Numbered from the stretch's first letter, positions 46,191-55,809 are shown. The stretch is 64,000 nt of DNA from Bacterioplanoides sp. SCSIO 12839 (GCF_024397975.1 NZ_CP073745.1:1886501-1950500), one strand, 5' to 3'. A program made the numbers and translations. Notes: generated by a model not told the origin, from the sequence alone.

Positions 46191-46889
46191 ATGAGACAGG
46201 TTGTACTGGATACTGAGACCACGGGTATTGGTGAAGGTCACAGAATCATTGAAATTGGTTGTGTCGAGGTAATTGAACGAAAACTGACCGGTCGGCATTA
46301 TCATAAGTACATCAATCCTCAGCGTGATATTGATGCCGAAGCCCAGGAAGTGCACGGTATTTCTAATGAGTGGCTGATCGAAACCGGAGCGCCTGTCTTT
46401 TCTCAGGTGGCTGATGAGTTTCGTGAGTTTATCGCCGGCGCCGAGCTGGTCATCCACAATGCAGCGTTTGATATCGGCATGATGGATGCTGAATTTAATC
46501 GCCTGAACATGACAAACACCCGAGAGTTTTGCGGTGTGTTAGATACCTTATTGCTGGCTCGTGAAATGTTCCCGGGCTCAAGGGTCAGCCTTGACGCGTT
46601 ATGTAAGCGTTATGACATTGATAACAGTCATCGTGAATTACACGGCGCACTGTTGGATGCTGAGATTCTGGCGGATGTTTACCTGATGATGACGGGTGGG
46701 CAAACCGACCTGGCGTTAGCGATGGAAGAAGGGCAGCAAAATGGTGTGGTTGATATTGCCTTAGATGATTCTTTGTTAAATGTTGAACTGCCCATTGTTC
46801 GTGCATCAGCTACCGAAGTTGAGGCGCATGAGCAGTTTATGGATTTGGTTGACAAAAAAAGTGAAGGGGCGATCTGGCGTCGCCCTTAA
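46191..46889 (+). CDS. dnaQ: DNA polymerase III subunit epsilon (proofreading exonuclease)
   Basis: This 232-residue 3'-5' exonuclease of the replicative polymerase has the DEDDh set: LDTETTGIG (Exo I), HNAAFDIGMMDAEF (Exo II) and HRELHGALLDAEILADVY (Exo III) with the catalytic His. The C-terminal tail that binds the alpha subunit is present. It lies downstream of the methyltransferase gene on the same strand. Confidence 0.96.
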   Translation: MRQVVLDTETTGIGEGHRIIEIGCVEVIERKLTGRHYHKYINPQRDIDAEAQEVHGISNEWLIETGAPVFSQVADEFREFIAGAELVIHNAAFDIGMMDAEFNRLNMTNTREFCGVLDTLLLAREMFPGSRVSLDALCKRYDIDNSHRELHGALLDAEILADVYLMMTGGQTDLALAMEEGQQNGVVDIALDDSLLNVELPIVRASATEVEAHEQFMDLVDKKSEGAIWRRP

Positions 46890-46902
46890 GATCACAGCTT
46901 AT

Positions 46903-48414
46903 TTATAGCCACAAGCTGACGGCTATGTAGCCCACGGTGGTCATCACGACAGTATAAGGCAGTGCCATAACGACCATTTTCCCGTAAGACAGGCGAATCA
47001 GCGGGGCAACGGCGGATGTCAGTAAGAATAAAAAGGCAGCCTGACCGTTAGGTGTGGCAACGCTAGGCAGGTTGGTCCCTGTGTTGATCGCCGCAGCTAA
47101 TAAATCAAACTGCTCCCGCGAAATGGCCCCGGAGTCGAGCGAGTTTTTCACTTCCGATATATAGACCGTCGCAACAAACACATTATCACTGATCATCGAC
47201 AAGATACCGTTGGCCAAGAAGAAGGCGCCTGGCTGAGATTCTGGTGCGACATTATTAGTATCCAGAATCCAGGTGATGATAGGGGTGAAAAGGTGCTGTG
47301 TATGAATCACGCCAACAATGGCAAAAAACACCACCAGTAAAGCCGCAAATGGCAGTGCTTCTTCAAAGGCCTTACCTAATTGGTGTTCTTCAATAACGCC
47401 ATTAAATGAAGTGAGCAGCACGATGACGGCCAGTCCAATTAAGCCGACTTCGGCCAAATGGAACGCCAGACCTATTACCAGAAAAATAGCGACCAGTCCC
47501 TGAATCCAGAGTTGTGCAACCACCTTGGGATGCATGCCATCGGATTTTTCATGATCATAAGCTTCAAGAATTTTGCGAACTTCATCTGGCAGTAAAACAC
47601 CATAACCAAACCAGCCTGTTTTTTCGAGCAACAAGCAGGTCAGCAGGCCTGCAAGCAGAACCGGCATGGTAACCGGGGCCATGGTTATAAAGAACTCTGC
47701 AAAATCCCAGCCTGCAACCTGAGCAATCAGCAGGTTTTGTGGTTCACCAACCAGGGTGCAAACCCCGCCCAATGCAGTGCCAACGGCGCCATGCATTAAT
47801 AGACTGCGTAAAAAAGCCCTGAATTGTTCCAGATCATCACGATGCTGTGCTCTCAGCTCATCATCGTTGCCGTGGTCGTGAGAGTGGTTGAAGTTCTTGC
47901 CAGAAGCGACTTTGTGATAAACGCTGTAAAACCCCACGGCGACACTGATTAATACGGCTGTTACCGTTAACGCATCGAGGAAGGCAGACAGTACCGCGGC
48001 GACAACACAGAATAAAAACGACAGCCAGCTCTTAGAGTGCACGCCCAGCAAAATTTTGGTGAAGGCAAACAACAGCAGGTCTTTCATGAAATAGATGCCA
48101 GCGACCATGAAAATCAGCAGCAGCAACACCGGAAAGTTGGTCACGGCTTCATGATAAATTACGTCAGGGGTCACCATGCCCAGAGCGACGGCTTCCAGCG
48201 CCAACAGCCCACCGGGTTGTAGCGGATAACACTTCAGTGCCATCGCCAGAGTGAAGATAAACTCGATAATCAAAGCCCAGCCCGTAATATAGGGGCCAGC
48301 TGTATGAAGCAATACGATATTGACTGCCAAAAATGCAATGATGGTTTTTTTATACCAACGGGGGGCACTGCCAAGAAAGTTGGCAGCGAACGCACCTGTT
48401 ACCGTGCTGGTCAT
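46903..48414 (-). CDS. nhaB: Sodium/proton antiporter NhaB
   Basis: This 503-residue inner membrane protein has about 12 hydrophobic segments and the NhaB phrases [17 protein letters not shown] near 220, [17 protein letters not shown] near 145 and [15 protein letters not shown] near 415. It exports sodium in exchange for protons, giving salt and alkaline tolerance, fitting for a marine organism. It is convergent with dnaQ (13-base gap) and divergent from the ChpA-like gene. Confidence 0.95.
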   Translation of the reverse strand: MTSTVTGAFAANFLGSAPRWYKKTIIAFLAVNIVLLHTAGPYITGWALIIEFIFTLAMALKCYPLQPGGLLALEAVALGMVTPDVIYHEAVTNFPVLLLLIFMVAGIYFMKDLLLFAFTKILLGVHSKSWLSFLFCVVAAVLSAFLDALTVTAVLISVAVGFYSVYHKVASGKNFNHSHDHGNDDELRAQHRDDLEQFRAFLRSLLMHGAVGTALGGVCTLVGEPQNLLIAQVAGWDFAEFFITMAPVTMPVLLAGLLTCLLLEKTGWFGYGVLLPDEVRKILEAYDHEKSDGMHPKVVAQLWIQGLVAIFLVIGLAFHLAEVGLIGLAVIVLLTSFNGVIEEHQLGKAFEEALPFAALLVVFFAIVGVIHTQHLFTPIITWILDTNNVAPESQPGAFFLANGILSMISDNVFVATVYISEVKNSLDSGAISREQFDLLAAAINTGTNLPSVATPNGQAAFLFLLTSAVAPLIRLSYGKMVVMALPYTVVMTTVGYIAVSLWL

Positions 48415-48613
48415 GCTGTAATCCTGAAAATGAGGGTGATGAAAGGGAGCGCAATGTAATCAGTCTGAGTGAAAATGCAATAAAACTGCAATAATTCCTA
48501 AGTCTTGTCCGCTGTAAGGATGTGATAATTCTCGCGGACTTTGACAAAAATACGGCGTATATTGCTGTAATTCCTAAAGTAAACGTTTCGCGCTTCGGCC
48601 GTTAGTGGGTAGA

Positions 48614-50290
48614 ATGGCAACAAATACAACAAAGAACGACGCAAGTATGGCGGATATAACAACAGGAAGTGATACATCACACTTCGCAGCATCTCTGTCT
48701 CTGGTACAAGCAGAAATTGCTAACGCCCTGGATCAGGCAGCGGTGCAGTTGGATGCGTATTCTGACAGCGGTAGTGATGACAGCCTTACTCTTTTTCTTG
48801 AAGAGATACAGCAATTACGCGGCACTTTTAAAATGCTCGACTTTCGGGCCGGAGAGCGTGTTTGTGAGGAACTGGCAGAAACGGGACGCATTGTACGCTC
48901 GCAAAAGGTCAGTCAGGCAACGCTCGAAGCTTTCACGCAGGCGCTTGTTTATCTCAAAAGGTATATTGAATTTGTTGCCGGCGGCGATATCGTCTCTCCA
49001 AGCCTGTTAATTCCCACCATTAATCAGATTCGTAAACAGCGTAATGAAAAACCTCTGCCAGAGGCTTATTTCTTTTTGGTTAATTTGCGACCTAAGCTTC
49101 AGATGCCGGTTGCCGATCCCGAAGCTGGAAGTTTTCCTTATCGCAGAGCACGACAGCTGTATCAGCTGGGCCTGATTGGTCTGATTAAGCAGGAAGGCCG
49201 TCGCGGCCCTCTGCAAGTCATACAACGTGCCATCACACGCTTTGAAAAGGCAAGTCGGGGCGGTGCTGCCTGGCCGTTATGGAACGTCGCCACGGCTGCA
49301 TTGGATGCTCTATCCCAGGATGCGTTTGAAATTGGGCCGCAACGCCTCAGTCTGTTAGGTGCTCTTGACCGTCAGGTTCGCAAGGTGCAGGAGACCGAAG
49401 GACGCGCGTTTAATGAAAAAATGCCGGACTGGTTGCTTAAAGAGCTGCTGTACCTGGTTGCGCTTGCCAATAACGAATCCGCAGCAATTGCACAGGTTCA
49501 AAAAGATTTTCATATCGACGAAGGCGTAAAAGAGCAGCATCTTGCTGAAGCGCGCCAACGTCTGTCAGGTCCGGATCAATCGGCTATTGACTCATTGTCG
49601 GAAGCGCTTCAGGAAGAACTTCAGTCGGTTAAAGACCTGGTTGATCTGCTTGAACGTACGGATACCAGTGAAGAAAACTTCAATGAATTGATTGTTAGCC
49701 TGAGTCGTATTGCTGATACTCTGCAAATTGCCAACTTGTTCGACGCCTCTGAAAAAACCCGCAGATTGTGTGTTGCACTCAAAGCCAATGGCGTGAGTGG
49801 CATGCAATCTCAGATTGCCGCCGTTGCTGATGGCATCATTCATATCGAGCAGGAAATGCGCGGCATGACGCAGACTGGTCTTGATCGGGATACATTGGTT
49901 GACCCGGTTAGCCTGGCAGAAGCCAAAATCGCGGTGTTATCAGAATCGATGACAGCCATGACGCTGATTAAGCGCTCAATTGGATCATTTGTGGATTCCA
50001 ATGGCGATCGGTTACACATCAAAAACATTGGCAAAAGCCTGCATGACGTTGCAGGTTCTTTAATTTTTCTTGAAAAGCATAATGTAGCATTGCTGCTGCA
50101 CGACCTTGAAGCCTTTGTGTCGTTGCGACTGCTTGGCAGTGAAACACCACCCAGCGAGAAGCAGCTTGAAGCCTTTGCTGATGGTGTGACAGCGATTGAA
50201 TATTTCCTCGATTCATTAAACGGGCAGGGAAATGGCTCCGATGACGCTCTGAAACTGGCGCAAGAGAGCCTTCAGATATTAAGGGACTGA
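48614..50290 (+). CDS. Hpt-like helical protein resembling the N-terminal part of ChpA
   Basis: The ATG at 48614 is preferred over a GTG three codons upstream; neither has a strong ribosome site and an ATG at 48647 is possible. The 558-residue protein is all-helical with repeated four-helix-bundle patterns (LRGTFKMLDFRAGERVCEELAETG near 72-95; LSRIADTLQIANLFDASEKT near 360; GKSLHDVAGSLIFLEKHNVA near 480). These look like the histidine-phosphotransfer-like bundles of the ChpA N-terminus, but no phospho-accepting His-x-x-K-G is seen and there is no kinase, CheW or receiver domain. It would act as a cytoplasmic scaffold or regulator for twitching or chemosensory signalling; this is an inference. 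A small membrane protein gene follows after 1 base. Confidence 0.65.
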   Translation: MATNTTKNDASMADITTGSDTSHFAASLSLVQAEIANALDQAAVQLDAYSDSGSDDSLTLFLEEIQQLRGTFKMLDFRAGERVCEELAETGRIVRSQKVSQATLEAFTQALVYLKRYIEFVAGGDIVSPSLLIPTINQIRKQRNEKPLPEAYFFLVNLRPKLQMPVADPEAGSFPYRRARQLYQLGLIGLIKQEGRRGPLQVIQRAITRFEKASRGGAAWPLWNVATAALDALSQDAFEIGPQRLSLLGALDRQVRKVQETEGRAFNEKMPDWLLKELLYLVALANNESAAIAQVQKDFHIDEGVKEQHLAEARQRLSGPDQSAIDSLSEALQEELQSVKDLVDLLERTDTSEENFNELIVSLSRIADTLQIANLFDASEKTRRLCVALKANGVSGMQSQIAAVADGIIHIEQEMRGMTQTGLDRDTLVDPVSLAEAKIAVLSESMTAMTLIKRSIGSFVDSNGDRLHIKNIGKSLHDVAGSLIFLEKHNVALLLHDLEAFVSLRLLGSETPPSEKQLEAFADGVTAIEYFLDSLNGQGNGSDDALKLAQESLQILRD

Positions 50291-50291
50291 T

Positions 50292-50933
50292 ATGTTGCAA
50301 ACCGGCTTAACTGTATTTGCTGCTGTTTTTTTTCTGTTTGCCATTATTGTTATTGCCATCGCCTGGCGAGGCAAAGAATGGTTTATTTACTGGGTTAAAG
50401 GCACCATTGGGATGCTTATGCTGGCCGGTTGTATCTTTGCAGCGTTCACCCTGGTGGATGTCTGGAGTTACAAGCAGCTCGAAAAAGAAGAGCCGCTGGC
50501 AACGCTGAGTATTTATCAGCTGGGTGATCAGAGTTACGACATTACCCTGGCAGACTCAACTGGCATTGAGCAGCGTTTTAAATTAACCGGTGATCAGTGG
50601 CAGCTGGATGCCCGTTTGTTAACCTGGACAGGGCCTTTTGCAGCAGCAGGTGTTAAACCGCTCTACCGCTTGGATCGTTTATCCGGTAGATATCTGTCCC
50701 TTGAGCAGGAACGAACAGCCGAACGGTCTGTGTTTGAGTTATCGGGTTCGCGTTGGCTCGACTTATGGCAAATGTTATATGAGTCAGGCTTATGGCTCGA
50801 CGCCCAGTTTGGTAGCGCTGTTTATATGCCGATGATTAATGGTGCTGTGTTTGCGGTACACCTGACACCCAAAGGTTTGATCGCTCGACCGCTCAACGAC
50901 GTCGCTGAAGCAGCATTGCAGGTTGAATGGTAG
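50292..50933 (+). CDS. Two-helix inner membrane protein of unknown function
   Basis: This 213-residue protein has two N-terminal membrane helices (about 5-25 and 35-57) and a 155-residue soluble domain rich in beta-type segments (IYQLGDQSYDITLADSTG, LYRLDRLSGRYL). The helix placement puts the soluble domain on the outer face of the inner membrane. It starts 1 base after the ChpA-like gene, so the two are co-transcribed and may work together. No known domain was recognised. The operon ends with a strong terminator. Confidence 0.75.
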   Translation: MLQTGLTVFAAVFFLFAIIVIAIAWRGKEWFIYWVKGTIGMLMLAGCIFAAFTLVDVWSYKQLEKEEPLATLSIYQLGDQSYDITLADSTGIEQRFKLTGDQWQLDARLLTWTGPFAAAGVKPLYRLDRLSGRYLSLEQERTAERSVFELSGSRWLDLWQMLYESGLWLDAQFGSAVYMPMINGAVFAVHLTPKGLIARPLNDVAEAALQVEW

Positions 50934-50960
50934 CCTTACATTGTCTCGACCCAGGATTCC

Positions 50961-50994
50961 ACTAAAAAGCCCGCTTTATTGCGGGCTTTTTAGT
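50961..50994. terminator. Perfect 14-bp bidirectional terminator
   Basis: ACTAAAAAGCCCGC (50961-50974) and its exact complement GCGGGCTTTTTAGT (50981-50994) flank a 6-base loop between the convergent membrane-protein and thiI genes. It is functional on both strands by design. Confidence 0.95.
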
Positions 50995-51010
50995 GGTGAT
51001 TTACTTGAGA

Positions 51011-52468
51011 TTAGCTCTCGACATACACCGCAAACCGGCCCTTGCCTTGCTCATTCAGGTGGTGAGCATGAATCTTACTCATGGTGCCTTTCTGGCAATA
51101 CATCAGATAGCGGGTACTGCTATCAAATTCCGCCACACGACTGTCCACTTCATAAAACGGAATGGTTAGTACGGTATTGTTAGTGAAAGTCAGCGGTGCA
51201 TCCGCCGCCTCATTCGGATGACGGATATCAATGATCACATCATCCAGTGCCGGAGTGGAGATCAGCTCAACACTCTCAAGCCCGCTCTCATCGCCACTCA
51301 ATACATCATCAATACGTTCGTACTTGGCGTTACGGAGTGCTTCCTCAAGTACATCAAAGTTAAAGTCTGCCTCCGTAGACTCAACTTTCTTGCGATCACC
51401 CACTGTGGTTGGCTTAACCGAAATGACACCGCAATACTCCGGCATGGTTGCGGCAAAGGCCTCGGTGCCAATGCGACGGGAAATATCAATGATTTCTGGC
51501 TTGTCCATGGCAGCAAGAGGGCGTAATACCATGTGATCACACACCTGATCGATAACAGCCAGGTTGGTAATAGTCTGACTGGCAACTTGTGCCACCGCTT
51601 CACCGGTAACCAGGGCGGGAAGTTTTAACTCATCCGCTACGCGTGACGCGGCACGTAACATCATACGCTTCAGCACAACCCCCATCTGAGATACGTCAAT
51701 ATTCTTCAGAATTTCTTCAACCACACCTTCAAACGGCACGGTGACGAACTTCACACGATGGCTTTCGCTGTAGTTGGACCAAAGGTAATGCGATACCTGC
51801 TTAACCCCAATTTCGTGAGCACTTCCACCCAGATTAAAGAAACAAAAGTGCGTTTTAATACCACGGCGTGTCATCAGATAGCTGGCAACGGTCGAATCAA
51901 AACCGCCGGAAATCAGCGATAAAACCTCTCCCTGGGATCCCAGAGGATAGCCTCCCACGCCCATCACCTGCTGGCGTACCACCTGCACTTTATCATTACG
52001 AATTTCGGCTTTTACCACTATTTCAGGGTTCTTTAGAGATACCGCAGTTGCTTCGGTTTCTTTTAGCAGGCCGCCGCCCATGTAAATTTCAGCCTGATGG
52101 GAGGTGAAGTCGTGCTGGCCCGAGCGTTTGATTCGAACACAAAAGGTTTTACCCGCGAGCTCCTCTGCATAGGCCTCTCGCACGCGCTGATAGGCTTCAT
52201 CCAGCGTGGTGAATTCGTATTCAACAATTTCCAGTGCAGAGCCAATACCCGGAGTGTGAGTCAGAATCTGAATGGCTTTGCGACGGGCAATATCATCATC
52301 ATGATTCATCACAACAACCAGACTATCCCAGCGATTCTGTACATCCACCGACAGTTCGTGTTTGCGGAACAAAGTCTGCAAATTCTGACGCAGGATCTTA
52401 GTGATCTGTTTGCGCACCGGGCGCGACTTAATCGTGATTTCAGGGAAAAGTTTGATGACGAACTTCAT
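51011..52468 (-). CDS. thiI: tRNA 4-thiouridine synthase / sulfurtransferase ThiI
   Basis: The start is placed at the ATG at 52468 (MKFVIKLFPEITIKS), the standard ThiI beginning; the frame upstream is open but unlike the family and overlaps the promoter. The 485-residue protein has a THUMP domain (about 60-165), a PP-loop ATPase with SGGFDSTVASYL near 182-195, and a C-terminal rhodanese domain with the persulfide cysteine in YCQKGTMS. It makes 4-thiouridine at tRNA position 8 and, with the rhodanese domain, supplies sulfur for thiamine thiazole. It is transcribed alone. Confidence 0.95.
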   Translation of the reverse strand: MKFVIKLFPEITIKSRPVRKQITKILRQNLQTLFRKHELSVDVQNRWDSLVVVMNHDDDIARRKAIQILTHTPGIGSALEIVEYEFTTLDEAYQRVREAYAEELAGKTFCVRIKRSGQHDFTSHQAEIYMGGGLLKETEATAVSLKNPEIVVKAEIRNDKVQVVRQQVMGVGGYPLGSQGEVLSLISGGFDSTVASYLMTRRGIKTHFCFFNLGGSAHEIGVKQVSHYLWSNYSESHRVKFVTVPFEGVVEEILKNIDVSQMGVVLKRMMLRAASRVADELKLPALVTGEAVAQVASQTITNLAVIDQVCDHMVLRPLAAMDKPEIIDISRRIGTEAFAATMPEYCGVISVKPTTVGDRKKVESTEADFNFDVLEEALRNAKYERIDDVLSGDESGLESVELISTPALDDVIIDIRHPNEAADAPLTFTNNTVLTIPFYEVDSRVAEFDSSTRYLMYCQKGTMSKIHAHHLNEQGKGRFAVYVES

Positions 52469-52493
52469 TTTCAGACAACCGGATAATGCATAA

Positions 52494-52507
52494 GGGCGCG
52501 GATTATA
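52494..52507 (-). promoter_or_regulatory. Probable thiI promoter: -10 and discriminator
   Basis: On the minus strand TATAAT (52507-52502) is followed by CCGCGCCC, about 30 bases before the thiI ATG. It is the clearest example of the recurring promoter pattern. Confidence 0.55.
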
Positions 52508-52717
52508 TAGCAACCTCACAGCCAGTGGCAGCTTTGTAAAAAAACAGACTGAGAGTTAAATATTAGACATTTATCTTTTTCCGCTCAATCAGCTGAGACT
52601 TCATATTAGTGTCATATCAAGCAGCAAATCTGCTTATGAGATAAACAGTTAGCTACCACCATCTCACCACAACAACTCAAGCACATTTCAATAAAAAAAG
52701 CACTGACGGAGTAGAGC

Positions 52718-53464
52718 ATGACTAAACGTATTGCATTAGTAACCGGCGGGACCGGCGGCATCGGCACTTCAATCTGTAAACGCCTGCATGATGATGGGTA
52801 TCAGGTTATTGCCGGTTATTATTCAGGGGGCAAGCATGAAAAGGCCCAGCAATGGCAAAGCCAGCTAAAAGAGGAGGGTTATCACATTGCGCTGGCTTAC
52901 GGCAACATTCGTGACTATGACTCGTGTGCCGCCTGTATTGAAGGTATCAAAAAGGATTTTGGCCCGGTCGACATTCTGGTTAATAACGGTGGCATCACTC
53001 GTGATACAACTTTACGCAAGATGTCACCTGAGCATTGGGATGACGTGATTGCTACCAACCTGACGTCGGTGTTCTATATGACCCGTTTAGTCATCAACGA
53101 CATGCTTGCCAGTCACTGGGGGCGTATCGTTAATATTTCTTCCATTAATGGTGAAAAGGGTCAGTTTGGCCAGGCCAACTATTCGGCGGCCAAGGCCGGA
53201 ATGTACGGCTTTACCAAGGCGGTTGCTCAGGAAGTGGCCAGCAAAGGTATTACGGTGAATACGGTATCGCCGGGTTATATTGCAACGTCAATGATCATGG
53301 ATGTACCGGAAGAGATTCGTGAGCAAATCCGCATGGGCATTCCGGTTGGACGTTTTGGCGAACCTGAAGAAATTGCGCGTGTGGTTAGCTTCCTGGCAGC
53401 GGAGGATGGCGGTTTTATCACCGGAGCGAATATTTCGGCGAACGGCGGCCAATATATGCACTAA
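52718..53464 (+). CDS. phaB: Acetoacetyl-CoA reductase
   Basis: This 248-residue short-chain dehydrogenase reduces acetoacetyl-CoA to (R)-3-hydroxybutyryl-CoA with NADPH for polyhydroxyalkanoate synthesis. The cofactor motif is TGGTGGIG near 9-16, the catalytic set is Ser in NISSINGEKGQFGQ, Tyr and Lys in NYSAAKAG near 153-160. The phrase INGEKGQFGQANYSAAKAG is typical of PhaB and separates it from FabG. No phaC or phaA gene adjoins. It has its own terminator. Confidence 0.9.
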   Translation: MTKRIALVTGGTGGIGTSICKRLHDDGYQVIAGYYSGGKHEKAQQWQSQLKEEGYHIALAYGNIRDYDSCAACIEGIKKDFGPVDILVNNGGITRDTTLRKMSPEHWDDVIATNLTSVFYMTRLVINDMLASHWGRIVNISSINGEKGQFGQANYSAAKAGMYGFTKAVAQEVASKGITVNTVSPGYIATSMIMDVPEEIREQIRMGIPVGRFGEPEEIARVVSFLAAEDGGFITGANISANGGQYMH

Positions 53465-53487
53465 AACTGAATTTCCCCTGCAAAAAT

Positions 53488-53521
53488 AAAAATCCGGGAT
53501 GCTCCGCATTCCGGATTTTTT
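53488..53521. terminator. Bidirectional terminator after phaB
   Basis: A 12-bp stem, AATCCGGGATGC (53491-53502) with GCATTCCGGATT (53506-53517, one G-T pair), has a 3-base loop, A-run before and T-run after. It separates convergent phaB and the PilJ-domain gene. Confidence 0.9.
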
Positions 53522-53563
53522 ATCGATAACCATTGGGGTTGATTGGTTTATACGTTTGCTTGG

Positions 53564-54412
53564 CTATAAGGCAGCGATCATCTGGCGACTGGCATCCAGC
53601 ATAAAGGAAGAATTTAATTCACCTGAATCATGCAGGCGCTCATACATGCCGGTAATTTCATTCATGCGTTTCAACATACTTTCAGTAGTACGTGAGATCA
53701 CATGAGTTGCGTATTGCCCCGATTTAATACGATCAAAACCGGCCTTTGAGAACTTCAACTGCGCCTCAACACCCGACAAAGCATAATGAATCTCATCACT
53801 GTTTTGCGGAGCAATCAGTAAGGTATTTAAGCCTTGTTCAAATTCCCCCAAGGCCCGATAAAAGCCGTCGATAACTTTTTGCTGGCGTTGTCCTGAGGCG
53901 TGAGCAAAATAATACTTCGCCATTCTCTGACTCAGCATGCGCTGACGGCCGGAAACGTTAACCAATACCGCGCTATCGGTGTTGGCGTATTGCTCAATAT
54001 CCAACACCACCTGATGACAGGCTGCGACCAGTTCTTCGCCGATGGCAATGAGCTCAATGGTGTCAGCCTGTAAAGGCGCAGCCAGGGCACTTTGTAATTT
54101 ACCCCAACGCACTTCGACGGTGCTCAGATTGTCACGAATGAGTTGTGTTGGTGCGTAGTGTTTCAGGTTTCTTAGCTGTGCGGCGAACAATTGCTGGGCA
54201 TGTACCAGCTGTTTTTCAGCCTTAATTGAGTCAATTTCAGAGTTAATCTGAATATAGGCTTTCACCATGCGCTCGCTTAACATTCGTTGTCGCCCGGCCT
54301 GGTTAAGAGCGGCACCATCACTGAGTGGGGTGATCTGGATTTCTACTGGCTCATTTTCAGCAACGCTGGCGAATGAGGCCAATAAGGCAAGTAAGGTTAA
54401 AATGCGGAACAT
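53564..54412 (-). CDS. Periplasmic protein with two PilJ-type (type IV pili methyl-accepting N-terminal) domains
   Basis: The start is the ATG at 54412 (MFRILTLLALLASFAS), preceded by a GGAGGG ribosome site; the longer open frame lacks one. The 282-residue product has a signal peptide (cleavage near 17-18) and two copies of the PilJ signature: AGRQRMLSERMVKAYIQI near 40 and SGRQRMLSQRMAKYYFAH near 160. This domain is the periplasmic sensing part of PilJ and NarX-like receptors. Here it stands alone with no membrane anchor or signalling domain, so the protein may be a soluble partner of a receptor. The ligand is unknown. Confidence 0.82.
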   Translation of the reverse strand: MFRILTLLALLASFASVAENEPVEIQITPLSDGAALNQAGRQRMLSERMVKAYIQINSEIDSIKAEKQLVHAQQLFAAQLRNLKHYAPTQLIRDNLSTVEVRWGKLQSALAAPLQADTIELIAIGEELVAACHQVVLDIEQYANTDSAVLVNVSGRQRMLSQRMAKYYFAHASGQRQQKVIDGFYRALGEFEQGLNTLLIAPQNSDEIHYALSGVEAQLKFSKAGFDRIKSGQYATHVISRTTESMLKRMNEITGMYERLHDSGELNSSFMLDASRQMIAAL

Positions 54413-54516
54413 AAGCCCTCCGGAAATTATCTGCTCATGTTTTCCTGAGCAAAAAAAGTTCCTGAAGCGACAGGATTCCATGATTTGCTGACTTTGTTCG
54501 TCAGCTTTACACCAGA

Positions 54517-55776
54517 TTAATACTCCGGCTTGAGTTTTTTGAACCGTGCGCTAGCGTGGCGCTCACGCATTTCGGTATCGATATAACGATCAGTGGTTGC
54601 CATGCTGGCATGGCCTGCATCTTCCTTAACGTGTTCTTTCGGGCGAAATTTCACATCTTCCGAGATGCCGGTGTGCCTGAGCCAGTGTACCGTTGCCACT
54701 TTTAATTCCTGGGCTTCATCCTCCATTCCCTGCGAGCGCATCCGCTCATAAGCTGCATCAAAACAGCGCTGCACCAGATAACGAATCTGGCGGGTACTGG
54801 TCACGGCGCCGCGGCCTTTAATTTTGTTGATCAGCGGTGTTTGTTCACCCACGGTCGGCAGGGGGGTTAAGCCCAGGTAGGAGCGGTAGCGTTTCAATGC
54901 CTGCAGCATATCGTCAGACACGGTCACCATACGTACTTTATTACCTTTACCAATCACTTTCAGCCACCAGTGCTGATCACGATCCTGCTGAAAATCTCCC
55001 ATGACCGGCGTGCCACGTTCGTCCGCTACCAGTTCGGAGATTCGCAGGTACATACCAAACAAAATTTTCATCACAAACAGTGACCGTTCATGCTCACGCG
55101 GATTGGTGTCGGCCTGCTGCTCGGTGGTTTCCAGAATAAAGTCCCATTGCAGGTTGGAAATACGCCGAATGGGTTCCTGATACGCATGTTTTTGCAAATA
55201 CCGACTGCGCTGGCGAATCAGTTTAACCGGGTTAATTTCGACGTAGTCTTCCTGTTGCAGGTAGTTAAAGTAGGTCGACAGAATGGAGAAAATCGCCTGC
55301 AGGCTTTTCTGAGACAAGTTGAACTCAGCGGAATGTGTACGCTTATTATGCTGTGCCACGAATGGTCGCCAGTTCGGATTAACCACACGTTCGCCCTGAT
55401 GCAGACGAAAGCGGGCGGTTTGCTTGTCGCCAATCCAACTGGAAGGTGGTTGCTGGCAAAAAGCGAGAAAGTCTTCCATATCCTGGCGCCGCAATTCAGT
55501 CAGACTCATTGAGCGCACCAGCCAGGCCCACTGCAGTAATCGCTCAACTTCACGCCGATAGCTGTTAAAGGTAGCGCTGGTGCCGCTATAGCTGGATAAG
55601 AAATTCAGCGTGTTGATCAGGTCTTCATAGGCTCCGTTAACTTCCCGCAACTCAGGCAAACGCACCATCATCGCCTGGGCATAGCGCAGTGGATTACCAA
55701 TATGCTCGGCCTGATCCAGTAGTGGCCTTGGCGATGTGCCTGATGGTTGGCGTGAAGAATCTGGAGAAACGGGCAC
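54517..55776 (-). CDS. Chromosomal tyrosine recombinase
   Basis: This 419-residue integrase starts with GTG. The N-terminal core-binding region lies at about 50-175 and the catalytic domain at 205-405, with Arg245 (YLRISEL), Lys in the GKGNKVR beta-hairpin, His364-x-x-Arg367 (HWLRHTG), His389 (GHASMATTD) and Tyr398. All active-site residues are present, so it should be active. There is no excisionase or phage gene nearby; neighbours are chromosomal. The substrate site is unknown, but an 11-bp sequence 34 bases from its start recurs beyond the mod operon. Confidence 0.88.
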   Translation of the reverse strand: MPVSPDSSRQPSGTSPRPLLDQAEHIGNPLRYAQAMMVRLPELREVNGAYEDLINTLNFLSSYSGTSATFNSYRREVERLLQWAWLVRSMSLTELRRQDMEDFLAFCQQPPSSWIGDKQTARFRLHQGERVVNPNWRPFVAQHNKRTHSAEFNLSQKSLQAIFSILSTYFNYLQQEDYVEINPVKLIRQRSRYLQKHAYQEPIRRISNLQWDFILETTEQQADTNPREHERSLFVMKILFGMYLRISELVADERGTPVMGDFQQDRDQHWWLKVIGKGNKVRMVTVSDDMLQALKRYRSYLGLTPLPTVGEQTPLINKIKGRGAVTSTRQIRYLVQRCFDAAYERMRSQGMEDEAQELKVATVHWLRHTGISEDVKFRPKEHVKEDAGHASMATTDRYIDTEMRERHASARFKKLKPEY

Positions 55777-55809
55777 TGCAGTTGTTCCTGAGCAATTAAA
55801 GAGTCATTA

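Noticed and set aside
52718-53464. The short-chain dehydrogenase as FabG
   Set aside because: The INGEKGQFGQANYSAAKAG segment and length match acetoacetyl-CoA reductase, and there are no fatty acid synthesis genes beside it.
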